Assembly (NCBI GenBank): GCA_009746045.1
Contig: RPFO01000296.1
Span: 3,118,798 to 3,182,797 of the forward strand
Direction of reading: 5' to 3'
DNA from: Mesostigma viride
Lineage: Eukaryota; Streptophyta; Mesostigmatophyceae; Mesostigmatales; Mesostigmataceae
Length of the DNA: 64,000 nt
Shown here piece after piece: positions 31,792-42,700 of this stretch. Position 1 is the stretch's first letter. Each line of letters begins with the position of its first letter. The translations under genes were made by a program, and so were the position numbers. The notes under the pieces were generated by a model. The model did not search any database. It saw nothing but the letters and a program-made list of their open reading frames with translations, and was not told where the DNA came from.

Positions 31792-32955
31792 TCAGCTGCT
31801 GCAGAGAAGGATCAATGTCAAAGGACAGAGACCTACCCTCTTCCATAGCGCACACAGCTTTGGATGGCGTGAATGGAGACGGCCGCACCGGGTCGTCGCT
31901 GTGCCGAAGTCCGCCACAGAGTACTCGACACTGCGCCACCATGCCTCCTCCTCATCGTCGGCCGCATACCCAGCAGCGTTCACAAAGACCACAGAACCAG
32001 ACGAGCCCTCGGCACCCATGGCCCGGGCTCCAGTGTGGTCAACAGTGGTAGGCATGGCGTATCGGGATAGCACATCGGCGTTGACATGGTCCTTGCCGGC
32101 CCGATGCACAATGGTCATGTGGTACTCCTGGATAATCATGGCCCATCGGGCGAGCTTACCCGTCAGGTTGGTGTTGGTCATTAGCCACTGAAGCGGCTGG
32201 TGGTCTGTCACCAGAGTAAACACGCGCCCAAATAAATACGGGCGAAAGTGCTTGATGGCCCACACCACAGCCAGTGCCTCCCCCTCATAGGAAGAATACC
32301 GGCTCTCCGCTGGGTTGTTGCTGCGACTAGCATAAGCAATAACGTGCTCGCGCCCATCACCATCCTTTTGCGCCAAGACCGCACCCAGTCCTACCTTGGA
32401 CCAGTCGGTATATAACACAAATGGCAAAGCATAGTCAGGGGCGCGCAGAATCGGTGCCGACGTGAGCTCCTGCTTGATTGTCTCGATGGCGCGTTGCTGT
32501 GCGGGACCCCACGCCCACACGCACCCCTTCTTGAGTAACTCGGTCAAGGGCTTCACCTTGCTGCTGAAGTTCTCAATGTAACCTCGGTAATAGCCAGCCA
32601 AACCCAAATACGCCCGCACCCCTGAGACATCCGTGGGTACGGCGGCCTGCGCAATGGATTCGACCTTGGCGGCATCAGGCGTCCGGCCACCCGGCACAAT
32701 CTGATGACCAAGGAATGAGAGGGTCCGCTGGGCGAACTTGCACTTCTCAGGGTGCAGCCGCATATTATGCTCCTCGAGAGCCAAGCGAACCTGCTCCAAG
32801 TGCGCCAGGTGCTCCTCAAATGTCGCGCTAAAGACGATTACATCATCAATGTAACAAGCGGCGAAAGGAAGACCTGCAAGCACTTTGTCCATAGCTCGTT
32901 GGAAAACAGCACTAGCGTTGCGGTGCCCAAAGGGCATGCGCACCCACTCATACAA
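31792..32955 (-). CDS. pol: MetGyp reverse transcriptase C-terminal part and RNase H
   Basis: Joins the preceding RT frame near 32950. It carries M-P-F-G-H-R-N-A-S-A-V-F, the catalytic Y-I-D-D (about 32853-32842), F-L-G-H-Q-I and Y-L-G-L-A-G-Y-Y-R. RNase H follows, with Asp in Y-T-D-W-S (about 32415), E-G-E-A-L-A-V-V (about 32280) and T-D-H-Q-P-L (about 32200). The last 60 or so residues are out of frame with the integrase, so another shift lies near 31850-31940. Confidence 0.9.
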   Translation of the reverse strand: MYEWVRMPFGHRNASAVFQRAMDKVLAGLPFAACYIDDVIVFSATFEEHLAHLEQVRLALEEHNMRLHPEKCKFAQRTLSFLGHQIVPGGRTPDAAKVESIAQAAVPTDVSGVRAYLGLAGYYRGYIENFSSKVKPLTELLKKGCVWAWGPAQQRAIETIKQELTSAPILRAPDYALPFVLYTDWSKVGLGAVLAQKDGDGREHVIAYASRSNNPAESRYSSYEGEALAVVWAIKHFRPYLFGRVFTLVTDHQPLQWLMTNTNLTGKLARWAMIIQEYHMTIVHRAGKDHVNADVLSRYAMPTTVDHTGARAMGAEGSSGSVVFVNAAGYAADDEEEAWWRSVEYSVADFGTATTRCGRLHSRHPKLCALWKRVGLCPLTLILLCSS

Positions 32956-34229
32956 ATTGCCGCCCCCCAGAATGCAAGCTTCCGCTGATCCTCCGGCGCA
33001 ACTGCGATCTGATGAAAGCCGCTACGCAGGTCCAGCGAGGACACAAACTTCACATGAGGAGATATCTTATCCAGGACATCATCCACACGTGGCATGGGGT
33101 AACGGTCCACGGGTGTGTGTGCATTCAGCAACCGCAGATCGGTGGCCATGCGCATACCCGTCCATGCCCCGGTGATAGCGTCCTTCTTGGGCGCAACGAC
33201 AACGGCAGCAGCATAGCTGGAGGAAGATTGCCTGATGATACCGGCATCCTCTAACTCCTTGCATTGCTCGGCTACAAAATCCAACTCGGCCTGACTCAGG
33301 CGATGCTGGCGTCGGAACAAAGGAGTGTCAGTGTCCAATGGAACACGCATGGTCCCACCATTGAAACACCCCAGTTCATCACTTGTGAAAGCGAAGGCCC
33401 CCCTTGCAGTGCCTAGCCACTTTAGCATGGCTGAGCGCTGCGCATCAGAAAGGTGTTCGCCAATAGCCCAGGGGTGCGTATCCGCGGGATCACCCACAGC
33501 TACCGCATGTGCCTCAAGATGCGGCGCCCTAGCCGCATCGTCGTGGAACAAGGAAAAGGCTGCCACACCTGGTGTGACACCCACCGCCGGAGCCTCGCGT
33601 GCCGCACGGTGTATTACCCGATGCAGCGTGGGCTCGCCGGCCAGCACGGTGCTGGTCAGCAGGGCGGTCATGAGAATGATAGTCCACACCTGTCGCAGAC
33701 GCCACCCCCATGCTGATGAAGTCCCCGTCGCTGCAGGGCGCTTCAGTTTGGCTGCGCGCGCCTCAACCTGCTGAGGCGGATTGGCTGGGGACGCCCCCCC
33801 AGACTGGCGCACGGCAACCGATGCAAGCAGCACATACCCGACCTGCAACACCGACATAGCCTGGCCTATCAAAGACCAGCGCTCACTCTCGAGCACGCCC
33901 GGCAGCGCCGAGGCCCCGACATGAAAACCCATGCTGGCCTCACGAAATTCTGCGGGTGGCTGCACCAACAGACCGGTGGTAGTGTCCCAAACGAGACCCT
34001 TACCCCGATCACGGTATGCTGTCGACCCTTGGTAACTGACCAGGGTCGGCAGTGCACACATGGGGCTCCCGACCCGGTTGACGCGTGCATACGGTGGGCG
34101 ATCCTCGCTATCCACCTTCTGCGTGACTAGGTGGGAAGGCAATGCTACCTCCGCAGACACACTCGGATGCTGCCTTGCTACGGCCCCAAGACCGCCTGCA
34201 CACCGGTCGCACACGCCACGTTGGTCCAA
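32838..34229 (-). CDS. pol: MetGyp: methyltransferase C-terminal part, hydrophobic segment, RT N-terminal part
   Basis: The frame is open without an ATG. Residues about 60-135 complete the cytosine methyltransferase. Motif IX-like P-A-E-F-R-E-A-S-M-G-F is at about 33960-33925, and motif X-like R-W-S-L-I-G-Q-A-M-S-V at about 33880-33845. A strongly hydrophobic stretch follows at residues 181-198 (about 33689-33636, V-W-T-I-I-L-M-T-A-L-L...), which could be a membrane helix. After an acidic linker come RT fingers (R-M-A-T-D-L-R-L-L-N) and palm (S-L-D-L-R-S-G-F-H-Q-I, about 33030). The frame derails near 32950. The order methyltransferase before RT inside one polyprotein is unusual. Confidence 0.85.
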   Translation of the reverse strand: MDQRGVCDRCAGGLGAVARQHPSVSAEVALPSHLVTQKVDSEDRPPYARVNRVGSPMCALPTLVSYQGSTAYRDRGKGLVWDTTTGLLVQPPAEFREASMGFHVGASALPGVLESERWSLIGQAMSVLQVGYVLLASVAVRQSGGASPANPPQQVEARAAKLKRPAATGTSSAWGWRLRQVWTIILMTALLTSTVLAGEPTLHRVIHRAAREAPAVGVTPGVAAFSLFHDDAARAPHLEAHAVAVGDPADTHPWAIGEHLSDAQRSAMLKWLGTARGAFAFTSDELGCFNGGTMRVPLDTDTPLFRRQHRLSQAELDFVAEQCKELEDAGIIRQSSSSYAAAVVVAPKKDAITGAWTGMRMATDLRLLNAHTPVDRYPMPRVDDVLDKISPHVKFVSSLDLRSGFHQIAVAPEDQRKLAFWGAAICMSGCACPLGTATLVLFSNELWTKCLQVFLSPLVTLMM

Positions 34230-36817
34230 TAGGCACGCAAACGATGCGTGAGCCCACCCAGCCCTGCGTTGTCACACACGATGGGCTCCCCCAGGAGTGC
34301 CACGATTGTAGCCCAGTCCTCCCGCACCGCCTGATGTGGGCTGTCACCCGCCACAACGTTCTCAAACAGATACGCAGGCGGATGGGGCTGACGCGACTGC
34401 AACAGTCCCACCACACGCAACAGTTCCCAGAACAGCGCGCTACGCGGATCGGCTAGCCCCCGCCCTTGCCCTGCCTGGCTCAGGCCCTGGCACTCCCAAC
34501 CCGCAATTACCAAGTCGATGGCATGATGCCTGCGCAACAACTGCTGCACCTGCACCTCACCGATGGCTCGGATATCTTGAGGACATTCCCCAAACGGGTC
34601 ACGCCATGCTGATGGCGGAAACTGCGCGGGATACTCTCGCGACAACACGCCACAGTGACTGAAGTACACCTGACGCGCCTTGTGCGATGGCTCTACCGCG
34701 ATGAGTTTACGGCACACGCCGCCTGCGGCCAAAAAGCCTGCAATGCCCCCTCCGATCCCCGCAAACAGTTCCAACACTACCGCACCCTTGGCAAAATCAG
34801 GGGCCTGCGGTAAGATTGCAGCAGAAAAATTACCTTGGGCCTCCGAGACACCCGGTTGCACCAAAGTGAGGCCATGGCTGGCCATCTGAGGAATGGTGAC
34901 GACGGCTTCAGTCACCCGCTTGCGCATAGCCAGCTGCCGCGTGGACGTCACAGCATCCAGCGACCACTGCGTGCGCATCTTGGCAATGCTCGCCGTTGGC
35001 TGAGGCAGCACCGTCCGATGCTTGTCCCACGCCGATGAGCCCGCCGCCCGTACCTCCACCATGCTGACCTCCACCACGCCCGCAGCCGCTGAAGGGTTGA
35101 GGCGTGCAGCCCCGGCTGAAGAACTGAAGCATGAGACCGGCACACTGGCCCGCTTCAGGCCAGCCCCATCCCAATCAGGGATGTAAGATGCCTCCTCCGC
35201 CCTATAGTCCACCTGAACCATGGCGCGAGCAAGGACATCCACCCCGAGTAGTGCGGAATATCCACACTTGTTGACCACCAGCGCATACGCGGACACGGTG
35301 GTCATGCTAGAGGCGCGCAACGGATTGAAAATCACGTTGACTTTAACCGCCGTCATAGCGTACGGCTTACTAGCCGGACCCTGCCAACCTGACACAGACA
35401 CGGGGCTTTCCACTAAGCCACCGTTCTCGTAGGTCAGGTTCAGCATGGTGGCCAAGTCTGTGCTGATGACTAGCGGCTGAGCACCGCTATCAAGCTTGAC
35501 TGCGCCAACCAACGGACATGTCACCATGTCGCTCCATACATCTCCACAGGCTCCAACTGCTTGGAACGCTATGGACGGCTCACCATTGGGGTATGGAACC
35601 ACCGTGGGAACCTGGGGAACTGCACTAGTGCGCTGCTGGCTACTTGTGCTGACCACTCCCGCTTGCACCACGGGCACTGCGGCTTCTACCGGCTGACGCC
35701 CGTAGGTGACGGACTCAGAATTGCGCAAGGTGCGCACATCATGCCCATCTGCGAACAACTGGATCTCGGACACAACCGACCCCAGCCACTCAACCCCCTT
35801 CTGCCCGAAGGTGTCGACCACCTGCCGTGCTGAAAACATGGGTACGTCCACAATGAACGGCATTGGGTACACAGGCGCCAATCGCCTACGCTGCTCCAGC
35901 CCAGCAGGGTTCGCATGCTCAAAAGCAGATTGCACCCCAGCCAGCGGCATGGAAAAGGACGCGGGCAACTGCCCGGCAGGCAACATGGGTGCCTGCTGAA
36001 AAGAAAGCGGGCTGCGTGCCTGCTTGCCTTTGGTAGCCTCCGCAGCGTTGATCTCGACGTCACCCGGCATGGGCGCCCAGAATGGGTCCTCCCGGTACAC
36101 CGTCGCGAATTGGTTGGGGGGCGCCGTCGCCTCCTCACCATGCTTGATGGCAGCCACCTGGGCTTCCATCGAGTCGGTCTTGCCCGCCATCTCGGCGAAG
36201 TGGACCGTCTTGATGCCCGCGGCTGGACACTTGTTCATCAGGTGCCACTTCGTGTCTGCCCCATGCGGCTTCGTGCAGCGGCTTGGACACTCGCGACTAA
36301 GGTGCCCATCCTTGTCGCAAAGGTAACATTTACCGCGTGACGGGGTGGGTGCGCCCAGCGCGCCTTGCACGCCCTGCGCCTCCTGAGTCCCATCCGATGT
36401 CGGCGGACGACCGCCTCCGCCTCGACCACCACCGCGACCCCGACCACCGTAGCCACTGCCGCCGCCACCACGACTGACACCGCCGCTGCCACCCTGACCG
36501 CCACCGCCGCTGCCCCCGTGACCGGCGTTGCCACCACCCTGAGTGCCGACATATTCACCGCGCCCCGCACCAGGCAGCCGCTGGCCACCCTTGACCGCGA
36601 TGGCCTTCTCCATCTCAGCCATCTTCTTGCGCATCTCAGCCAGCTCAGACGAGATACCCTTCTCGCCTTCCGCACGCTTCCTGAGCAGCCGCTTGAATGC
36701 TGCACAGAGAGTCACCAAAGTCCACTCCCCACCGGGCGGCTCCGGAAGATCGATGGCCAGCAGGGGCACTGCACTCCGCCATAACCGGCAAGCCTTGGTC
36801 TGCGTATAATCAGGCAC
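34178..36817 (-). CDS. MetGyp: Gag zinc knuckle, aspartic protease and C5-cytosine methyltransferase N-terminal part
   Basis: A frame of 879 codons, open without an ATG. It has an Arg/Gly-rich region (residues 80-140), a CCHC knuckle C164/C167/H172/C177, and a long linker. The retropepsin has D443-S-G-A and the A-L-L-G strand at 522-525. The methyltransferase starts at about residue 678. Motif I is L-E-L-F-A-G-I-G-G (682-690, AdoMet binding). Motif IV is W-E-C-Q-G with catalytic Cys776 (about 34492-34490), where the usual Pro before Cys is Glu. Motif VI is F-E-N-V (818-821) and motif VIII H-R-L-R-A-Y-W-T-N (858-866). The pattern around motifs VI and VIII recalls DNMT3. The frame is lost near 34190, and motifs IX-X continue in the next frame. 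The product would methylate cytosine in DNA if repaired. Confidence 0.9.
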   Translation of the reverse strand: MPDYTQTKACRLWRSAVPLLAIDLPEPPGGEWTLVTLCAAFKRLLRKRAEGEKGISSELAEMRKKMAEMEKAIAVKGGQRLPGAGRGEYVGTQGGGNAGHGGSGGGGQGGSGGVSRGGGGSGYGGRGRGGGRGGGGRPPTSDGTQEAQGVQGALGAPTPSRGKCYLCDKDGHLSRECPSRCTKPHGADTKWHLMNKCPAAGIKTVHFAEMAGKTDSMEAQVAAIKHGEEATAPPNQFATVYREDPFWAPMPGDVEINAAEATKGKQARSPLSFQQAPMLPAGQLPASFSMPLAGVQSAFEHANPAGLEQRRRLAPVYPMPFIVDVPMFSARQVVDTFGQKGVEWLGSVVSEIQLFADGHDVRTLRNSESVTYGRQPVEAAVPVVQAGVVSTSSQQRTSAVPQVPTVVPYPNGEPSIAFQAVGACGDVWSDMVTCPLVGAVKLDSGAQPLVISTDLATMLNLTYENGGLVESPVSVSGWQGPASKPYAMTAVKVNVIFNPLRASSMTTVSAYALVVNKCGYSALLGVDVLARAMVQVDYRAEEASYIPDWDGAGLKRASVPVSCFSSSAGAARLNPSAAAGVVEVSMVEVRAAGSSAWDKHRTVLPQPTASIAKMRTQWSLDAVTSTRQLAMRKRVTEAVVTIPQMASHGLTLVQPGVSEAQGNFSAAILPQAPDFAKGAVVLELFAGIGGGIAGFLAAGGVCRKLIAVEPSHKARQVYFSHCGVLSREYPAQFPPSAWRDPFGECPQDIRAIGEVQVQQLLRRHHAIDLVIAGWECQGLSQAGQGRGLADPRSALFWELLRVVGLLQSRQPHPPAYLFENVVAGDSPHQAVREDWATIVALLGEPIVCDNAGLGGLTHRLRAYWTNVACATGVQAVLGP

Positions 36818-38113
36818 TTTGCCCGCAAACGCGAGAGCCGGTCAAGGGAGAAAGCCGGATCCTCACCCTCGGCGACGGTGAACGCTCCATTCCATTCCGC
36901 GATGGCCTTGACGTGCTCAACTGGGTACTCCAGCCGCAGTTGCTGCCACAGCTGCTCTGCCGGGTCGACATCGAAGATGATCGAGTCGAGATCCGGTGTG
37001 CCCATGTCCGTGAGCGCAAACCAGATGTCCGTGCGATGACATCGGTCCACGAGCGCTCGGTAATGCTGGACCAAAACCTGGACCTTCTTCTTGGTCAGGT
37101 CATGGAAAAAAGGTGAATAAAATCCATCACCATCTCATGGCGAAGAGGATACCCCGAGGCATAACGATAAGTGTTACAATGAGCTCGGAAGAGCTCATAG
37201 GCTTCCTCTAAAGTCGCACCCGTGCCTGCTGAGGTGAACTTCTCGCGAAGCTCCACCTTGGGCAGCGATGGCACACGAGTGGATTCGCCATGCACGCCGT
37301 ACGGCATGCGGTGGGGTCGCTGGACGTCGTCGCCCTCACCCCATGGTATGCTGGCTACCTCCCGATCGACTTGGCCCCAGCCGAAGTCTGACCGAGTGCC
37401 GCCAAGCCTGGGCCGCCCTGCGGTGCCACCCAACGGCGTTGCTGCCGCCGTCATGGGTGGCCGACCTGTGCTAAACAAGCCACCTGATGCTCCCCCCCTG
37501 GGGGCTGCACCATACCCGCCGCGCCACGATAACGTGCCTTGGTTGGGTGCCCGTAGGTTCCCCCCAGCGTATAAGATGCGTCGGCAGTCGACCGGGTGCC
37601 TACCCGACCGACGTTCGGCTGCAGCTCGTCATCCTGCGCCATTTCCCCGTCGCCCCGCCGTTGACCGCTTGGTCCGACGCGTGGCTGACTGGGCTCAACG
37701 TTGCGTAGTGGACCTGTCCCACTGCGCTCTTCGTCGAAGTGTCCGCGTTGGTCGCGCAGCGCCTCATGTCGCCGCGCTTCCTCGGCAGCGGCCTCCTCGT
37801 CGGCAGCCTGCCTGGCCTCAGCGTCGCGTTGGGCCGCAGCTTGGCAGGCGCGTGCAGCTTCCGTGGTTGCCTCCGCCTGCCGCCGTTGCTCAGCGCGCTC
37901 CGTAGCACGCCTCGCTTCAGCCGTAGATTCCGCGCGCTCCAAAGCAAGTCGCACAGTTTCTTCAACAAGCGTCGCCTGTTGCGATAACTGCGTCGCTTGC
38001 TGAGCTCGGAGTGCCGCCAGCTCTGCCGCTTGCTCTTGCAGCAGGCGCAGCACTTGGGTAAGAGCACCACCGTCCCCTGCCGAAGAAAGGGAAGGCGCTC
38101 CATTACCTAACAA
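36712..38113 (-). pseudogene. gag: MetGyp gag, N-terminal and capsid region (frameshifted)
   Basis: Read in three frames: 38113-37451, 37478-37095 and 37074-36712. The first part is an Ala/Arg/Glu/Gln-rich helix of about 130 residues, a likely coiled coil. The second and third parts are Gag-like helical sequence with Y-E-L-F-R-A-H-C and L-W-Q-Q-L-R-L-E-Y-P-V-E-H-V segments that resemble retrotransposon Gag domains. No ATG starts the first frame; it is open back to about 38200, so the start may be non-AUG or lie across the Cop1 insertion. The next frame brings the zinc knuckle. Confidence 0.75.
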
Positions 38114-38215
38114 AGCGGTGTCCGCACTAGTGCCGAGACGACCGCTGAGCGGGTCAGTTGCTTGACCGCCCGTAGCTGCCGGCGCTGACCCACCATCAAG
38201 TTTCGTTTAAGTGGC

Positions 38216-38835
38216 AGTTGTGAGGGTAAGAATGCCACGAATTCCGCCATGGTTCTTGCAGGAAGTTGCCTTTATTAACAATCAGGAAACACAGACGTAA
38301 GTCACGTCACTTCCAAGACTGCACGCAGCACAGACGACAGGGTCGCAGTGCCAAGAGAACGTGCACGCAAGAACTAGCGTCCCGGTGTGACCAAGTCACT
38401 CATATAGCTTACTAGGGACGCGTCCAAGTATTCAGCTGCACTGTCACAGCTGAACTGTCAATCAATTGATTACACAGACTCTGGCACGTCGCCTTTGGCG
38501 CGCAGATCTATCAATTGTCCATACGGCTAGTCCTGTGGACCTATCCGTACACTAGTCAGCATCAATTGTCTCATAGGTCCTGGCGCGCTACAGTGCGCCT
38601 ACCTATCAATTGACCATCAAGTCCTGTACAAGTCCTGTCAACGTCCTGCGGACTATCAAAGTGACACTTGTACATCCTGTGTCCGTACGCGCCCACAGTG
38701 GCGCGCCGGGTACTGTCGGCACAGCCTAGGAAACGTCATAACTTTTACGTTCCTTAACCAAATGAGGCGTTCAAGGTGCCGTTGGAAAGAGCGTAACAAT
38801 CTCTATCCATCTAACGTAAATCCTTTACGTTAACT
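38216..38835 (-). repeat. Cop1 3' LTR
   Basis: Downstream LTR in the minus orientation, preceded by the purine tract 38836-38857. It carries several ATCAATTG(A/T) repeats and TAACGTAAAG blocks. No coding capacity. Confidence 0.92.
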
Positions 38836-39784
38836 CCAATCCCTTCTTTTCTTTAGGGGTCACATCCCCTGCCAGGGACCCTTGAAGTAGCTTGAAATGT
38901 CCTTCACTCCAGCTTGAAGCTTGAACAGATGTCTTTAATGGCCAATGCCATTCCCCCAGCCCTTTCTTTTAAGGAACTGGAAAAGAAACAGATCTGCCAC
39001 AGGGAAAACCATTTCATGAGAAATGGAGAAAACCTATGGAAGTGGCATTACAGAGTACCACCAGATATTAGAAGCACACAAAATTAAATACATACAGGTT
39101 AATTCTATGAGGTCTTCTCCAGGAATTAATCCCATCACCTCGGTAGAGCCTCCAGTACAATGACCTTCTGGCGGTGAGTTACATTAATCCCAGATACTAA
39201 TCCCATAAAACCCAGTACATATTCAATATAAGTACAATAAATCCATGACAATTAAAATACCACTTGACAAAGTAAGGCGTATTACAATAGTTTGCCTGTC
39301 ATTCTCTCAACAGGGGTCTATTGGCGCCCGTCTTACGGCGCCCGTCTACTTGCCAGATGGTAAACTGCCACAGCAAACAAATGACAAAATGAAACACATA
39401 GGCAACAATTAAATCCTGCCCTGGGGAACTAGGGAAGTCTGAACAGGCAAACACCTGAACAGGCCAGCTTGTAGAAACATAATACCAGGGAATCGAACCC
39501 CGCCCTATAAACCCCAGAATAAAGGTTCCCAGACCATTGTGAGAGGTATGTACAAATATACATTTCTTTTAAAATAGAATACATGGTCTGTAATGGACCT
39601 GTCAACCTTGTGTAGTCAACAGCATGAACCCCAGCCAAAACCTGGCTGTATCCTGATTAAAATCAGAGTGAGTGTACCATGGTCCATGAGCCTTAGTACA
39701 GACTAAAATACAGGTATTATGCCAGTCACAATGCTGACACTACCACACAATCTGCTCTCCAATGCCCTATAACCATGCACCAGC
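38836..39784 (-). other. Cop1 3' untranslated region with polypurine tract
   Basis: No ORF of note. On the minus strand the last bases before the LTR are TAAAGAAAAGAAGGGATTGG, a good polypurine tract. Close to 950 nt of untranslated sequence is long for a copia element. Confidence 0.7.
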
Positions 39785-42700
39785 TTAGACAGCTTGCTGA
39801 GATGGGTCCATCAGAGACTGAAGAACCTTGTATTGCACTGCTGCCTTCTGCACTAGCTTGGTCAAAGCATCAGCAGGATTGTCAACCCCAGGGATATGCT
39901 CAATATTGGCCAAGGAGGACAACTCCTTAAGAAGGAGATAATCCAAGTCCCTACTTCTGGCCATCTGCCTGTGCACAAACTGCACCATCCCCATGGAGTC
40001 TGTTTTTAGAAGAGTGGTAACCTGAAGTGGCCAAGGAGTGTTAGAAGTCATCTGATGAAGCAACTCCTTCAGATAAAGGCTTGTGTGAATGCCTTCACAA
40101 ATAGCCCTGCATTCTGCCACATCACTGCTGACAGCCACCCGTTTGTGCAGGCGACTAAACCAGCTCACCAAACTCCCCAGGCCTTCCTGTCTGAGCACAA
40201 AGAGCCCTGCAGCCCTGCCCCTGACCTTGGAGACCTGCCTGCTGTCCATTGAGCTATCCACATACAGCTCCATGCAAATGGGTTGTGATAAATCCACTGC
40301 AGACAACAGAATGCCAGATGAAGCCCTGACCTGATCAGCCACCTTGGCAGACCCTAGCTCCACCAGCATGTCATCAGGCAACCTGGCTATGACCATAAGG
40401 TCTGGCCTGGAAATGCCTGCCACCCAAGCAACCATGCCCCTCACCATGGGACACAGTGCCTGTGTGATGGTTGGAGGAAGCTTGCTAATGAGGGTCTCTT
40501 GATAGTCATTGCCCCCCACCAGCAGCATACGCCACTCCCCTCCCTTCTTCACCAGTGTGGCCTCCATGCCCACAAACAGCAGAGGCTCATTCTCCACCTG
40601 CCATTGCTCCCTACCCAGAGGAAACTTGGACTTAATGATGGAGATCAGCTCCTTAAGCCACGACGTGGGAGCTATCAGATGTAGGTCATCCCCGTGCAGC
40701 GAAGCATACACTGGCAGGCCTTCCCATTGCCCCAGAAACAGACAGGGGTCTACAGGAGAGACCTTCAAGTTGCAATGCTCCTTCAGGAAACGGTTGAGAG
40801 TCTCCCTCCAGATTATTGGACTTGACCTCAGGCCCTCCAGGCCCTTGAGGATTTTAAGGAACTCCGTGTGGATGTCCCTTTTCCATACAGCAGGCACCCT
40901 AACATAGAAAGGCGTCTTGCCCTCCCACTTTTCCTGTGCCACATCTGCATCACCCTCCAGAAATGCCCTCTTGAAGTCTATCACCACTGAGCCATAGTCC
41001 AAGCCCTTGTTGAGAAGGCCTAGAAAGACACACAGCAGCAGCCTCCAAGTATCATGCAGCATGCCAGGGGTATACAACTCCTCAGCAGTGCACTCACCAG
41101 TACCCTTGAACTCATTCAGCACTGGCCTGACATGTGGTACCTTGACCCCGTCCACCTCCTTCATCTTGATGACAAACTTGAGCTTGAGTAGACGTCGTGC
41201 AGGAGGCAGGTCATTGACAGGTTCCACGCATTTCTTGGAGATCCAGTCCTCCCCAGATTTAATCAGACCCAGTGTGACCTGGGGACACATAATGGGAGAG
41301 GACATGAGCTTCACCAGGCCTTGGTAGTTGATAGGGCTGTGTCCAGCAAGTGAGTGAGGACCAATGCCCAAACTGCTTGGATGACTAGCAGCTGGCAGTA
41401 TGAGGTCATCAACCAAGGGCTCCTGCCCCTGGCACACTTGCACACGCTTAACCGTCCTGGTTACTGCACGTGATAGGTGAGTGGTCCTGAAATTAATCAG
41501 TGGGACCTGACCAGCCCCTTCCTTAGTCAGGAGAGAGGACGTGATCACTACCCCATCCTGGCATAGGAAATTCTGCCCCAGAAGAGCAGGTCCTTGATAG
41601 CCCTCCAAGACACAAAAAGCAGTGTCCTGTCCAAGGATAGGAATGAATACCTCACCCAGTACCTTCACGTGTACCCCGCCACTGAAGTCAGACACAAACT
41701 GATAGCTGGGTTCAGACATGCTGTACCCTGCTGCAGCCCTGGTCCCAATAATGGAGACCTGAGAATTAGTGTCTACCTCTAAGGCAGTGTCCAGCCCCAG
41801 ATTGCCATGCCACCTGAGCTTGGCTACCTTGGGCTGCTTCTTGGCCCTTTGTAGAGCCCCAATCAATCCAGCCAAACTTGTCCCCCTGGGCTTGGTTAGT
41901 GCCTTGGGCTTGACAGTTGACTCCCCAGCTGTTGACCTTGCAGCCTGTTCAACAAGTACCTCTGCAACCTGGCCAGGGCTGACAGATTCCCCTGCAACAG
42001 ATGTGGTCGTTGCGTCAGTGATGTCACCTGGGACCTGAAAATCCTGCAGATCCTGTGAGCCTTGTGCCTGACTGCCCTCATTCATCAGGTTAGGCTTGAC
42101 ATATGACCAACTCAGCCGGTGTACATGCTTTGGTTCGTCCTCCATGCTGACCAAGCATGCGTGGCTAGCTTCATCAACCTGGGTAACCACCCCAGGACTC
42201 CAGCTACCACGTTTGCCATAAAGGCTAGGTTCCTTCCAAGCTAGGACCTTCTGACCCACTTGTGGCTCCAGCATCTTCCAACCCCGGTCCTTCTCCCTCA
42301 GCTTGGCAAAGGTGACATGTGCAGCATGTTTCCAGCCCTCCAGCACATGTGGTGGGCACAGGCCATGATATAGACCCATTGGGCTGACAGCAACTCCATC
42401 ATAGTAGAAGTTAACCCTGCTGTTCAGCTGCTGCTCCACGTTCCTCAGCCATGCACTCCTGACAAGTGCAGGTGCAGACAAGGGTACCCAGTCTTCAGAG
42501 ATGATCAATTTCTTGACCTCCTGGATTGCCCTCTCGATAGCACCCTGCTGCCCATGAGCCTCCCTAGGTGTAACCAGCAACTCAGGAAGGGTAGGATCAC
42601 CCTTGAGATGCTGAAACTGCATGTCCACCTGGATCCTTGTGGTAGGAAACTTGGCTCTTACATTCTGCAGGGCAGCCAGCAAGTACCTGTTCTTCATAGA

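Noticed and set aside
36238-37905. Plus-strand and alternative-frame ORFs across MetGyp gag
   Set aside because: Shadows of a GC-rich coding region. The Gag, knuckle and protease motifs lie on the minus strand.
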